A stretch of DNA of 64,000 bases from Mycteria americana (Eukaryota; Chordata; Aves; Ciconiiformes; Ciconiidae): the NCBI RefSeq assembly GCF_035582795.1, contig NC_134367.1, positions 53,165,562 to 53,229,561 on the forward strand. The letters are read 5' to 3'. The notes below the pieces were generated by a model. It saw only the letters and a list, made by a program, of their open reading frames with translations, was not told the origin of the DNA and ran no database searches. Below, piece after piece: positions 36,797 through 49,200 of this stretch. Each line of letters begins with the position of its first letter. Within the stretch, counting starts at the first letter, position 1. The translations under genes and the position numbers were made by a program.

Positions 36797-39218
36797 CTAT
36801 ATAATTACTGTTTAATGAAAAAACCTAAGCAGGCCTAGGAGATTAAAGCTTCCTTACTTTTTGGCCTCTTAAGTCTTCCATTCCTCAGCACCGGTTGGCA
36901 AAAACCCAAGCAGAAGGTAAGAGATGCTTCACATGCAACCACCTGCTGATAGGGACACTCTCCAAGGAGACAGGAGAAACTGGTTTGGTGTCATTCAAGC
37001 AATGGAAGGCCTAGAATCCAATCTACTGTTTCCTCTTCAGCTACTATTGAATAATCCAGTGTCCTAACCACTCTTCTACTGCATGAGAGTATGCAACAAA
37101 GGTATGTGTCCCAAAGGAGGAGGTATATCCTTAACCTCTGCCAAGACTTCGTTCTAGAAGAGCTCTCAGGCAGCAGATATAAGTTTGTGCCTGATGACTG
37201 ACCTAAATTTCACCAAGGAGAGAGACAGACTGAACAGTAATAAATGGCCTTCTGTAACCTGCTGTCTGGGCCATCATAAGTATGTCTCTGGTTAAAACTG
37301 TTAAGGGTGCAGGAGTTCTGGTGCATTTCTGTTGCTAGGTACTGCTGGTGGAGGACTAAACTCTCTAGCTCCATGCATTCACCCATCTTTGTTGGCTGGG
37401 TGGAGTGCTACTTAGTGAGAATAGCAGTGTTCTGTACGCTGTTCATGTGGGCATAAATGGATACACAAAGGACAAAGTTCTAAAGAATTAGGTCAGTAGG
37501 TTTTATATCTAATTAGGCCTCTAATCCTACAAACCACTTACGGTTTTGCATTATTATATGTTCATTGTGTCTTAAATGGAACTACTCATTTGAGTGAAGT
37601 TATGGGTGTAATTGCATGCAGGATCAGATCTGGGCAATCACATTTTAGCTTATTATTCATACTGTGGCAGTGTTACAAATCAGATATCTCTGATGTTACC
37701 CCTTGCCCAGTCAGGGTGAAGGGGTATCTGAAACGGAATCTGTCTAATGGCTTGCACTCCATTTCCATGCCTATCTAAACCAAGCACTTATACAAAGGCA
37801 CGTCACAGAGAGTATTTTAACTGTTAAGAGAGTCATAAGGCAGAGATTTTCAATGCAGAAGGTCATGAGGCTGCAGTTTCACTGGGTTATGTGCTGTATT
37901 TGCATAGACAGATATTCAGACAGTTAATGGTAGTGCAGAATGCTTTAATGATTTTCATTTGCATCAAGCTGTTCTCACCTCTTAGGAACATAATGGATAA
38001 ATAGAAGAGGCCTTTTGTTTGCTCTTCATGAAAGTTACCAGTGATTAAGTGGTGCCGAGGGAACAGACTCATGCTTTCGTTTAAAAAAAAAAGACAAAAA
38101 CCAACAACAAAACTGTCCATCAAAGCTGACTTCAAAGTGACCTACTTCATTTTGATTTAAAACGGCACTTGAATAATTTTATTTTAATGTTATGCACATT
38201 TCCTAACTCAAAACACAGAACTGGTCACTCCTAACTGAAAATACAGAAATAGTTATTACATCAGACACAAAATACTCATCATTTGTTAGGGTACTCTTTA
38301 TAGTGTTGAATTACAAACAAAGCTATATACACTTAGATCAGTGTTTTCTTCCAAATGGATTCAGCAGTCACTTTTATTATTAAAAATTATGTCCAGAATG
38401 TAGTTGTGGGCAAATTGATACTTTTTGCACTATACTAGGATGTTTCATAAGGAAGTCCTTGCCAGGGGCCTGCTAGAGAAAAACTTGTCATGATTCCTTA
38501 AGGTGTTTCCTCTAAGTTTTATTCTTAGATATAGAGTCTCCCTGTGGAAGATTTCTCCAAACTTTCCTGGAATATGGCATATTCTCATAAAGGTGTAGAG
38601 ACTTCCATGCTATATCTCTGCCCCTTGCAGCTCAGCATCAGCTTCTTGGGCTCCTCTACCATGCATCAGCTCAAAAGCCCCTTCTTGAAAAGGGTTCAAA
38701 GGAAGTTAGCATAGTCTCTGGCTATGTTATATTTTTAGGCATTTTCTGAAGGATTTCATGTGCAGTTCAGTCTCTTTCAGTGTAATCTTGAAAAAAATCT
38801 GAGTGGCCTTCACGGCTCTTTGAGAATAAAGCTCTGTTCTTAAATACCTTTGTGTCAGAACGGTCATGCTTAAATTTTTGTTCCTAATTTATAGGCACAC
38901 GTCATGATTCCATTGCCCTGATTTAAGCATTGGCACCTTGGTGCCAGTATTTTTTAATTATATTTTTCTAAATGTGTTAAGAGTTTCAACTTTATGTGTC
39001 ACATTGAGAAGTGTAGCCAAGACATTCCATATCCCAAATACCCAAATTTCAGTAGTCTCCATTTAGGGCACAAGGGTACACTGTTCCTGATAGCAGCTAG
39101 GATGAACAGGCTTTCAAGTACTTGGGTCTTTTGTTTTCAGTTAATAACTTCCAGTCCTTTCAGTTTCTAACCTCCGGCCTTTGAGATAGTGATCTTGAGT
39201 ACTTCTTGTGGCATTCAA

Positions 39219-39259
39219 CTTCTCTCTCTCTCTTTCTCTCTCTCTTCCCCCCTCCCCTG
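39219..39259. repeat. (CT)n simple repeat
   Basis: A run of TC dinucleotides, broken by TTT, passes into a C-rich segment. It is a pyrimidine tract on the plus strand. Confidence 0.85.
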
Positions 39260-40429
39260 TGTCATTTAAATCAAGATACAGAACTTGACTTCATGTATTT
39301 GCAATACCCTCCATTTTCACAAAATTAATAGGATATTTGGGGAACACAGAATATGCAAATTCAGACCTGCTGAATACATAATTTTTATGGCCCTTCTGTT
39401 TTGTGTTGGCTTTGTAATTTGTCCAGTGTTTGACTGAGGGCTAATTAAATTACTGAATTTACAATGAGGATATATTAGTCCATCCTTTCCTTCACTGATT
39501 TTAATTCTTTACTCCTCCAGTTAATTTTCTTTTAAATCTGCCTTTGTGTTCTCAGCGTGGCATAAAAGGACTAGTCAACGGCCTGAGTACAGGGGCAGTT
39601 GAAGGAAATTTCCATCTGCAATCAATCTCCCCACTGCAGGAGGAGTGCTGGATATCCTTACATGTACAATAAAGATAGCTGAATTCAGTGATCACTGCCT
39701 GACCAGCATAACAATTCCTTAGCGATTTATGGCAGGTTGGGAGAGCAAGGGTTTAGGAATACATCTAAGAAGAGATCGGTGCATGGAAGGATATGACTCT
39801 CTGTCTTGGGTTAGGAATAAAAGACCTAGGTTTGGAGGTATGAGTAATTTCAATCTATAGTAAGGTTGCAAAGTGTCTTCACACATGGAAATAAGATGTA
39901 TTACTGACAATGTTTTTCAGTACATGTAGATAAAAATGTATTTTACATGTATTATCAGTGTAGGGTTTTTACATTTTGTGTGTTTACAACCTCACAATGG
40001 CCTTGATCATCTTAATCTAGGTTTTTAGTCATGCACTTATGTGCAACATATGGAAATAGAACTTAGTAAGTATATGACTAAGGAGATATTCCAGAAATCC
40101 TAGACGTGAAGGTGAAGCATTGTAGCTGATTCTGACAGAATTACAGCAACTCCTTGCTGTAGTAGGAAAACTTTGTTCAAAACCAAAAATGTTCTTATGG
40201 TTTTAATTGAGTGGCAGAAAATTACTTCTGTGTGGTCATCCCTGCTAAGAGATTCTTTAAAACCAACATTTTCCATTTTTACTTGTTTATTTCTTTTTTG
40301 GCTAGTAGTTGCCTCCATGAATGGGATTTATAAACTATGAATTTAAGGAGGATAAAATGTTTTCTGGAGAATTTGATCCAGATGTATATTACTGTTTCAA
40401 TAAATATCTTTTAAGTATTTAGGGTGAAG

Positions 40430-40486
40430 AAGGTTTTTGGGGGGTTTTTGGGTTTTGTTTTGTTGGGTTTTGTTTTTTTTTTTAAA
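40430..40486. repeat. G/T-rich low-complexity tract
   Basis: Runs of TTTT and GGG alternate, including GGTTTTGTTTTG-like units, and end in a poly-T. It may be a decayed simple repeat or retrotransposon tail. Confidence 0.7.
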
Positions 40487-43400
40487 TATCCTGGTTAACT
40501 TAGAAGCAGCCAAATTCTTGCTGTGTAAAACTCCAGGAAAGTCAATAGTACTTCAGCAGGGATTCATGTGGCCCTTGGGTTTTGGACTGTATCGTATTGC
40601 AAGCTCCTAAAATAAGACTGTTTGGAAAGCTACAGGCTTCCCATCTTTTTGTCTGGAAAAGTTCTAAAATGGAACAGGCAGGCTTTTCACTGAGCTGCTG
40701 AGAATGCAGTTCTGGCTATGCAATCAGGACTAAATAAGGAGCAAGATCTGCACTAAAAATAGAAATGGAGGCTGATCCAACTGCAGCGTGAGTTATAATC
40801 CTCGCACAGCAAAGGGCTGGTAGGTTCAACTGAGGACACTCAGTTACAGAGAATCAAATAAACTTTAGCCTGCTCCTAAAAAGCCGTCATACCCTAGCTC
40901 CTCTAACCAGATTTTTACCGGTCAGCAGAACTATTAATCATTCCTGCAAATTATTTAATGTTATTTCAGATTCAGATATTTTTTTAAAGGCAGAGGATTA
41001 TATTTGCCACATAGTAAGAAGGAAATGTGGGTTGGGTTTATGTAACTGTGTTTGAAGAACATGGGGGAAAATGACACAGAGAGATTTACTGCACTTCCCT
41101 CACGGCTGGATAAATACATTCTTACCACTCCTTTGAGCGTTAAGCTAACGTGCCCGCTGACATTACGTGACTCCAAGTGGGCACGCGGAGCTGATCTGGG
41201 TATCTGGCCAGGCCGGGTACCTTGTCACGGACTGTGCAGTGCAGTGTGTGCTTCAAGGGAAGTCACTCTGCTTGTTTCAAGAACAAAGTACAGAACAGTG
41301 TAGGTCATTCCTGCCCCCTCCCCTCCCCTTTGTTGGCACAATAATTCGGAAAATGTTTATCTTTTATTTGTGTATTTCCTTTCAACTACCACATGCCTCA
41401 TAAGCTTAAGCCAAAACTTGCCCAGGGAGTTCAGATATATCCTGTGATACAGAATAGATTATTACTGCTTATTTATTGTTAGGAACATTTGGCTATTAAA
41501 TATTTGGATTACATGAGCACAGCCAGCTACAGCTATGTTCTGCTTGCTTTCTTTGCCTGTTCCTGTATCTGTTCAGGCAGCGATACAGCAAGTATGAACA
41601 AATTTTCTGTTACTCCAGTCTTAAAAATGAGAGATTCTGTAACAGACTTCAGTAATTCATCATATAATTTCAATTTCTTTAAATTATGATTACATATGAA
41701 AATTAACAAAGTTAGTAGACACCAAATCAATCTCTTCTACTACCTAAATGTTAAAAATATTTTTAATAATTTAGTTTTCAATGAGCTGCAGAATTTGTGA
41801 CTACAAATGCACACTGTTCATGTACCTCTTGCCTGTTAATCACAGGAGTAGCTCAGTCAAATTGGAAGACAGTCAGTGGAGGAGGAACATTGGGGTCATC
41901 TGACACACAGGAAGGCTTAGACAGCAGTGGGAGTATGTGGAAGAAGACCAAAAGACAGAGATCATCAAACTTGCACAGGCCAAGAACAAGGCAAATAAAA
42001 TATACAGTGAGTCACAAATCAATTATTTGGTTGCATTTTCCTTCCCTACCTCCCTCCCCACCATAATATGAACTACAATATTCCCTGCTGGCAGACTCCT
42101 ATCCCAGCACCTGTATCTCCTCTCTTCCATGTCCTATACTGAGTGCGCAGCTTAGCAGAAGCTGCGAGCAGCTGCCTCATAGAAAGGCAAGCTGATCAAC
42201 ACCATCTTGTTGATGGGGCGGCAGCAGCCTCCATCTCCAGCAGAGTTCAGAGGCCTTTGTTTTGGTTTGGTTTTGTTGTATTCTCATTACTTGTGCTTGT
42301 ATTTGAAGATCTGTATTTTCTGGGGAACAAAGGAGTGCGTGCAGTCCAGGAGGCATAGAGAAGAGATGGTGATCGATAATTGCTGTGAGTGCTGAACAGT
42401 GAAAAATATGTATCATTATGTTTTGGTCACATTCAAAACTTATACTGGTTAATTATTTCATTTACCGACTTAAGCTAAATCTTTATAAGACTATATAGGG
42501 CTTTGCATTAGTTTAACTATGGGCTACACACCCCCAGTTTTTGTATACTGTTAGCTATTTGGAACAAATCATTTGGTGTAATAAAAGCAACATAAGCCTG
42601 CAGTGCAGATACAGTAATTTTAGTGAATTTATTAAAATAAGCTAAATACTTGTATCAGCTTAATGATTACACTTAAAAAATCACACCCAATCCAACAAAG
42701 GATTGTTAAAATTATATATGGAAAGAGAAAAAACATTTTAGTAACATTTTAGGTAACCGAAGGTTGTACAAAGAGGAAATGGCATTACTTGAACTCTCAG
42801 CCCAGGCAGAGGCTTACATGAACATCATAACAGTTTACAATGAGTCTGGTTCTAGATTAGAAAACAGTGGTGGTGAACTATGCAGTGTAACTGCAATGTT
42901 ACGAGAGAACTCCAAAACTGAATATGAACAGGTGTGCAATTCTACCTTAGCGGCCTTTTCACTATTAATTTTGAATGTAATGAAAACGTGGAATAATTCT
43001 GTGGGTTGTTACACATGCAGAATGAATGAATTCAAATTAAGAATTTTTTTCTTGAAGAGGATTTGTTTGTTTTTTGTCAGAGCCCTTTCCAAGTACAAGG
43101 GGAGGTCACAGCTGTTCTCTTCATTCACACGTAGTCTAATAAAACAAACAACATATGTATGGGGCATAAGAGTTTAGCACTCAGAACATAGGGATTTGTA
43201 TATGACTTTGAAAACTGTAAATAACAAATTATGCTTAACCTTTATCCTACCGCCCATCAACCTGATTTGTTAGTAAAGATTTGTGCTGGAATTGAGGTTT
43301 TCATGTGTTACATTGTTCAGAAAAATAAAACTTCTCTCAGCAAATGCAAGATAGCAAGGTCCACATTTACATTCTCAGCCTTAATTCCAATTGTCATAAC

Positions 43401-44310
43401 TCTTCTAGATTTACATAATTACTACATTTGCATAATCACTTAAGACCTTGATCTGTACTCCAACGAAAGCAGACCTGAAACCTTGCTGAAAATCACACTT
43501 ACCCACATTTTATACTGCAAGCATACAGGACTGACCTCAGATATGGGCATATTGCCTTTTCTTTGGAGCATGTTGGCATCTGAGTACCTGAGTGAGTTTG
43601 GTTGGTTACGATGCTAGCATGCTAATGCTCACAAGCAGTCTGCTGGTGGGCCTTGCTGCCATAATGTATCTGGAGCGGATAGGGCTTGGGGAGAGGGGGT
43701 ACAGATTATACCATGCTTACTTCTGGTCCAAAGGACTTTTTGTTCCATCACAGTGTAGACATAGCTGTGGTGGTCTCATTTACCCTTGGAGATGGAGCTT
43801 CCAAATACTGAGGATTAAAAAACAAACTCAAAATGCATCGCTCAGTTTCTTACAAGTCGAGCGGGAAGATTAGCTGAATATTTCACAAATACAAATCAAT
43901 TCCTCCCTCAATTTTTTTTTTCTTGTTGGAGACAGTGAGCTACAGCAACCCATCAATTTGCACATTGTCACAAGGAAATTTGCTTTTGAATCAGACACTG
44001 AATTTCCCTTTGACTTCCTCAAATCACAGAACCCCTACCTCTCATTTTACTCTAAAAATACCATCAATTCAGGAGAATTATGCTTGCTAGACTGAAACAC
44101 TAGAAAGCAGACAAATATTTCAGTGCAGAATAGGTGGTTGCTATTCTGTTACATGATAGTACAAAGATGAATTTCCTCTAGGAAATTCACAGGGTAACTC
44201 ACAGGATATAGGTTAGATCTTGACACCACACAAGTCATGACAGAGAGTTATTGTCATCTGTTAGTTTTTGGATGGCCTCTTTACAGTTAAGTCAGACCCT
44301 TAAACCAGTT

Positions 44311-44344
44311 TCCAGTGGACAAAGATTTTGTCCAGTGGACAAAA
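44311..44344. repeat. Two direct repeats of a 13-base unit
   Basis: TCCAGTGGACAAA occurs at 44,311-44,323 and again at 44,331-44,343, a period of 20 bp. It contains the near-palindrome GTCCANTGGAC. It is probably a small local duplication. Confidence 0.7.
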
Positions 44345-44639
44345 CAGAAAAGCTGTCATGATTGTTAGTGATCTTCTTATATGGCTTCATGTCAATAGTG
44401 TGAGAATGTGGCATTACTTTCTGTGCCAGGAAGGAATTAAATTATGGCACTTGCATAAAATCTTCTCTTTTGTGTTGTGCTTAGTCTGCAGAATAGCTGG
44501 GTAAAAGATTTCAGCAGACACTCCTCTTCAAAACATAGACAGGAAATAAAAAACATTTGAAGGCATCTTCTCAAAATAGAGTTGTCCTGAATGGACATTT
44601 TCACAGCATAAGTCAACAAGACAATGATTTCCGTGTTCC

Positions 44640-46200
44640 AGGGATAGCTGTTTCCTTTTATACTTACCTGTCAGTCCTTCTAATTCCCAGATTACTTGGC
44701 AAAATCAAGTAAGACTCAGCAAAATCAACCTTTTTAATCTCCACTTGCCAAAAAAGTCCTGGTTTCCAGATATCCTGAATAGAGTATCTGCAGAACTTAT
44801 GGACTTCCTGCATTTGGAGCCACTGAACAAAGGAATGGTTTGATATCTGTACTTGAAGTTGTTCCCTCTCTTAGCCTGCCTGTTGGATGGCTGTTAAGGA
44901 TAGGAAGTGCTGCTTTTCACTCAGTCTTGATCAATGGTAAGAACTCTTTGAGGCAAATCTAATTGGCGAAGGAAATGAGCTTTTCCTCCTAGAGCTATGA
45001 AATATCTTGAGCACATCTGAGGAATTGCTACATGACATTTTAAACTATCTTCTGGCTTTAGAGCAGTGGCCAATCCAGAAAGGCTGAAAGAAGTTGAACT
45101 TGCAGCAGTCTATATTCAGTGGCTTCTCCCACCTCACTGAATTGTGGTCCTTGAAGAGTCCAACCAAGGTAAATATGCTAGTTCTCCCATCTCAGACTGG
45201 AACCTGTGTCTGAACCCATCAGCTCCCAGGAGTCCCTATCCTTGACAAAAATTTTATGCCCTTGATGACTTTTGTCAGCTAGGATGACCTCCTGGAGGCC
45301 ATCACTTCAGTGACAAGAGTAAGGGAGAAGTGCAGCTGATCCCTCTCCTCTAAATGGATACAGAGCACTTAATGGCATCCTCCAATTAATGCCAATGATG
45401 GTTACTGAACTAGAAAATTAATCTTTGTGTATTCTTCTTTCAAACCACATGTTCCTGGAGACAGAGTCATCTCTCCACACTTGGGATGTAACAGGTACCT
45501 TGTTAACTACAAAAAGTGTTTTAAGATCATCACTTGACTTTTCCTACCTAGTTATATTCCAGACTGCAAGTCTGTTTTAAGATTGTTACTGCAATTCCAG
45601 GTAAACCGTTAGATCATACTCTGTCAGAGGAGCATCTGTGCTGGCAATTTCACCAAGAAAATTATTTATCTTATACATCTACAGAGCATCGACCTGAAGC
45701 TCTGTCTTCCCAATTCAACAGATGTTGTGTAGAGTATATTAACAATGCTTGATGGGATACAACATAAAGCGTTGTTCCAACTGCAGCCTCCCAAGAATCT
45801 GAGTCTGCCATGGGAGAAACTAATGATTGCTATTGAGTACACTGTGGTGGAAATATGGATATACATTGCATACAGATAACTGCTAGGAGGAGAACAGAAA
45901 ATGAGTTAACCATCAGTAATTGATCAGTGCTAGACGTGTGCATATCCCACACAGCCCCCACTCTCTTTTTGTTATACTCCTGCACCCTTGGGATTCTCAT
46001 ACACATAAGGTGCACTGAGCGTGCTATTGCCCAAATTAAAATCTCAAGGAGCCTCAAGGCTTACATGTGCTATATAGGTATATCAGGTCTTATAGTCCCA
46101 TAAGCAAATGTGCAACTCCAGCAGATAGGCATATATACGTCTTGTCGAACTCCTGGTGCTGTATCGTAAGTAACTTTTCATTCTATGAGAGGCATGAAAA
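44640..46200. mobile_element. Possible very old retroelement remnant, identity unsure
   Basis: Some short segments remind me of decayed DIRS/tyrosine-recombinase-type or other old retroelement sequence known from turtles. Examples are near 44,700 (a CAAAATCAACC... run), 45,270-45,320 (GCCATCACTTCAGTGACAAGAG-like) and 45,465-45,490. No open frame or terminal structure survives, and the resemblance may be chance. Confidence 0.2.
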
Positions 46201-49200
46201 GCTTTCCGCCAGGTTCTTTGTGCAATGAAAATAGCGATATCTGATAGCATAAGCATGTTCAATCATACAAAAGATAAAGCGATTTTAAAACCCACACACA
46301 AAGCAACAATAAGAGTACCTGAACAAAACACATTTGGAATAGTGTAAGTTATTACTTTTAAGATATTATTCTTGAACTCCAAATTTTAAAGCTTTCTAAT
46401 GAAATGTGACATCAATGAATAGCTTGTTTTAAAGCTGTATCTGCACAGGAAGTGTGCAATTCTACTGTCATGTACAATATTTAAGAACCCAAGCAAAATT
46501 ACCAACAAACATCACCAGGCAAACAGTTATAAGATGATGGTAAGCCTTCATCCCTAAAAGCACAAATATGGACCGATCCACAATGAAATAAAAATTGGCA
46601 AGAACACATCACATTTGCTCTCGAAGAATTCTGTACATTTCCAAATTGCAGCCAAGCAAAACACAGGTAGACATCTGTCTACAATCTGCATAGTTGCAGG
46701 ATGTCTCTTCTGTCAATTCATCCCTTAAATAATGATCATTTCAGTACAATCATACTGTTGTCGTACCTTATATACAGTGGCTTGAACTTTTCAATGTCTC
46801 ATAAATAACAACAGGAAACAAAACCGGGGACTAGGAAAATAAGGATTCAGGAGACTATACAAAAAAGTAGAAAAGACTGGGAAAATGAGAGCAGAGCAGA
46901 AGGGGAGCAAAAGAATAAGCTCTGAGGAAAGAGTCAATGCCAGTAAATGTAATATCCTGCTCTCAAGAAAAGAAAGAGTAAAGCACAGATGGAAACGGGA
47001 GGGCGTGTTCATCCAAGCCCGTTATAGGAAAGCAAGACAATTGTTCCTCTTTCGTTCTTCACCATGTTTTAATACTACTTCTGTACAGAGTCGTACATTG
47101 TGACTGTTGAGGGAAAGGTATACCTAAAATCTAGATAGGCTCTTAAAAGCAAGCATATGCCATAGAAAGAGTCATGAACCACAGAGATAATAGGAAATAA
47201 ATGATGGTGGTCATTTCTAGAGAATTCAGGGGCCTTCTGAAAGCCAGGGATCAAATTCAGTCTTGATCCCCCAATTTAGTTAAATAAGCTACAACTGTTA
47301 CCAGCAGGTTTGTTTTCGTGTGTGTCAAACTCTGGTCTGACCTTTGCCCTTTTATTTTAGTGGAAGACCAGCATGTACATATGAACACAGAATTATTTTA
47401 TTTTCCATAATGATCAGACCCAAATGTTATTTTACCTTTGCCAGCTTTGTGTAGGGTGATGTGCCATCTTGCATATTTATTTTCCTGGAGTGATTCCCAG
47501 AAGTATGCTATGCTTTTTCTTGCTCATGTCTCACTAGCTTTATTTATGAGTTGTGTAACACCAGGTTTTCAGTCCCTGGGGACAGGCCTACACAGGAAAT
47601 CTGTGGACGATATTTAATACATACAAGTATGAGACTAGTAAAAAAGCAGCTACCAAATGGTGCTCCAAATTGATCTAATTCAAAATTTCAGACTAGATCG
47701 TGGATAGGTTAGTGTCCGTGGTTTAAACCACAAACACCTTTATCTGGTTTGTCACATAGAAGAAAGAGACATGGTAAAGGTTAGTAAGTTGGAAAGAAAC
47801 GTTACTTAGTCTCACTGATGCTCTTTGGCTGCTAAATATTTAAATATTAAAGTCTCACAATAGACCTTTGTAATAGGATTATGTGGTGCTAGATGAGTGA
47901 AAAACGAAGTACTGTAGCCTGATTTTCTATTTGGAATACCTAGCTTCAGTACGCCTCATGTTTTCAAAAGTCTCCTTTAGTTGTTGGGGAATTTGAGGGG
48001 TTCAGTTTCTTAAAACCAGGCACACAGAGCTTGGAACACACAGGTTTAACATAAAAACCATACTGGCTTTTTTCCTTTTTAGTTGCTTCCTAGAATTAAA
48101 TGATTTTTATCTGAATTGTTTTAAGTGTGAAGTGGGAGAGAAAAATCTTTTCATGTCCAACATCCATACCTAGTCTGAAATACCAAACTTGCAAGTAGAA
48201 TTGAAGGGAATGCTTTGGGGGAGTGTATTCAGTTCAAAATACCAAATGTGATTAAGGACAATGAGCCAACATTTCCAGGAGTCGTCCTTGTCAAGTGGAA
48301 ACAAAATAATTTAAAGAGCAACTTTTCACTTGGTTTACAGGATTAAAATACTGTTGTTCTCTGATGGCTGAGTCTAATAGCAGTATTGTTATTGTTATCG
48401 ATTCTTACTGATTGCATAGAAAGTATGTTTTAAAGATACCTTTTTTCTCACTATTAGATACATAAATTCCCTTTGGCTGTAAAATAAATCAAGATAAGGC
48501 CCTCTTTCTCACATGCCATCACAACTGATGAGAGCTGGTTGGTATCATATTATCCCTTCGATTATACCTGTGCAATCCCTTTAATTGAAAACCAACATGA
48601 CCTGGGGAAACTTAATGGCTAGTAGTGGTGCATAAGAAAGCTGATATACAAAGCTTGATGTACATTTTAAACTGCAGTTGTATTTACAGGTTGGCTGCTT
48701 GAAAAAAACACAAACGGTTTTTACCATCCCCAACACAAACAGTTTTTACCATCCCCTGGGACTTCTGTGAGATGCCATAACCGCTGGACTGTTCCTCAAA
48801 GCAGAACTGATGGAGAAGTATTCTGATGGGTCAAGCCAGGGAGCAAGGCATCCCCCCCCATCTCTCTGATGCTCTGATTCATTTGACAAGTCAGTTTGAT
48901 ATTCGTGTATGTGTTCTTCATCCGGCCAATGCTTCATCCCTAGTTGTCTTTGTAACAGCTGCGCTAGATGTGATGAGTCTGTCATCCCACGTAGCATGTT
49001 AATACGTTGGTATTGTACTTCAAGGATGCTCCTAGGCTTGCCTCTGGGCCAGCTCTACTGTCTGTGCAAACTGCAAGCACAGGATCTCACTTGCAAGGTT
49101 GTCTGCGTATCTGTGCATGTCTAGTGGTTTAATACGTTGGTAGTCAGTGAGGTGGTTTAACGCACTGCTCAGTACAGCGGACAGGCGATGTGGGGCTGCT

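Larger units (their letters stand above)
36797..44600. other. Intergenic stretch, mostly featureless
   Basis: AT-rich sequence. It holds a CT-rich simple repeat near 39,219, a G/T-rich low-complexity tract (40,430-40,486) and a near-perfect 13-base direct repeat with 20-bp spacing at 44,311-44,344. The longest frame (42,764-43,177, 137 codons, plus) shows no family resemblance that I can see. Confidence 0.5.

Noticed and set aside
42764-43177. 137-codon plus-strand open frame starting MYKEEMALLELSAQAEAYM
   Set aside because: The first 50 residues look protein-like, but the rest degrades to low-likelihood sequence and no family or splice support is visible.
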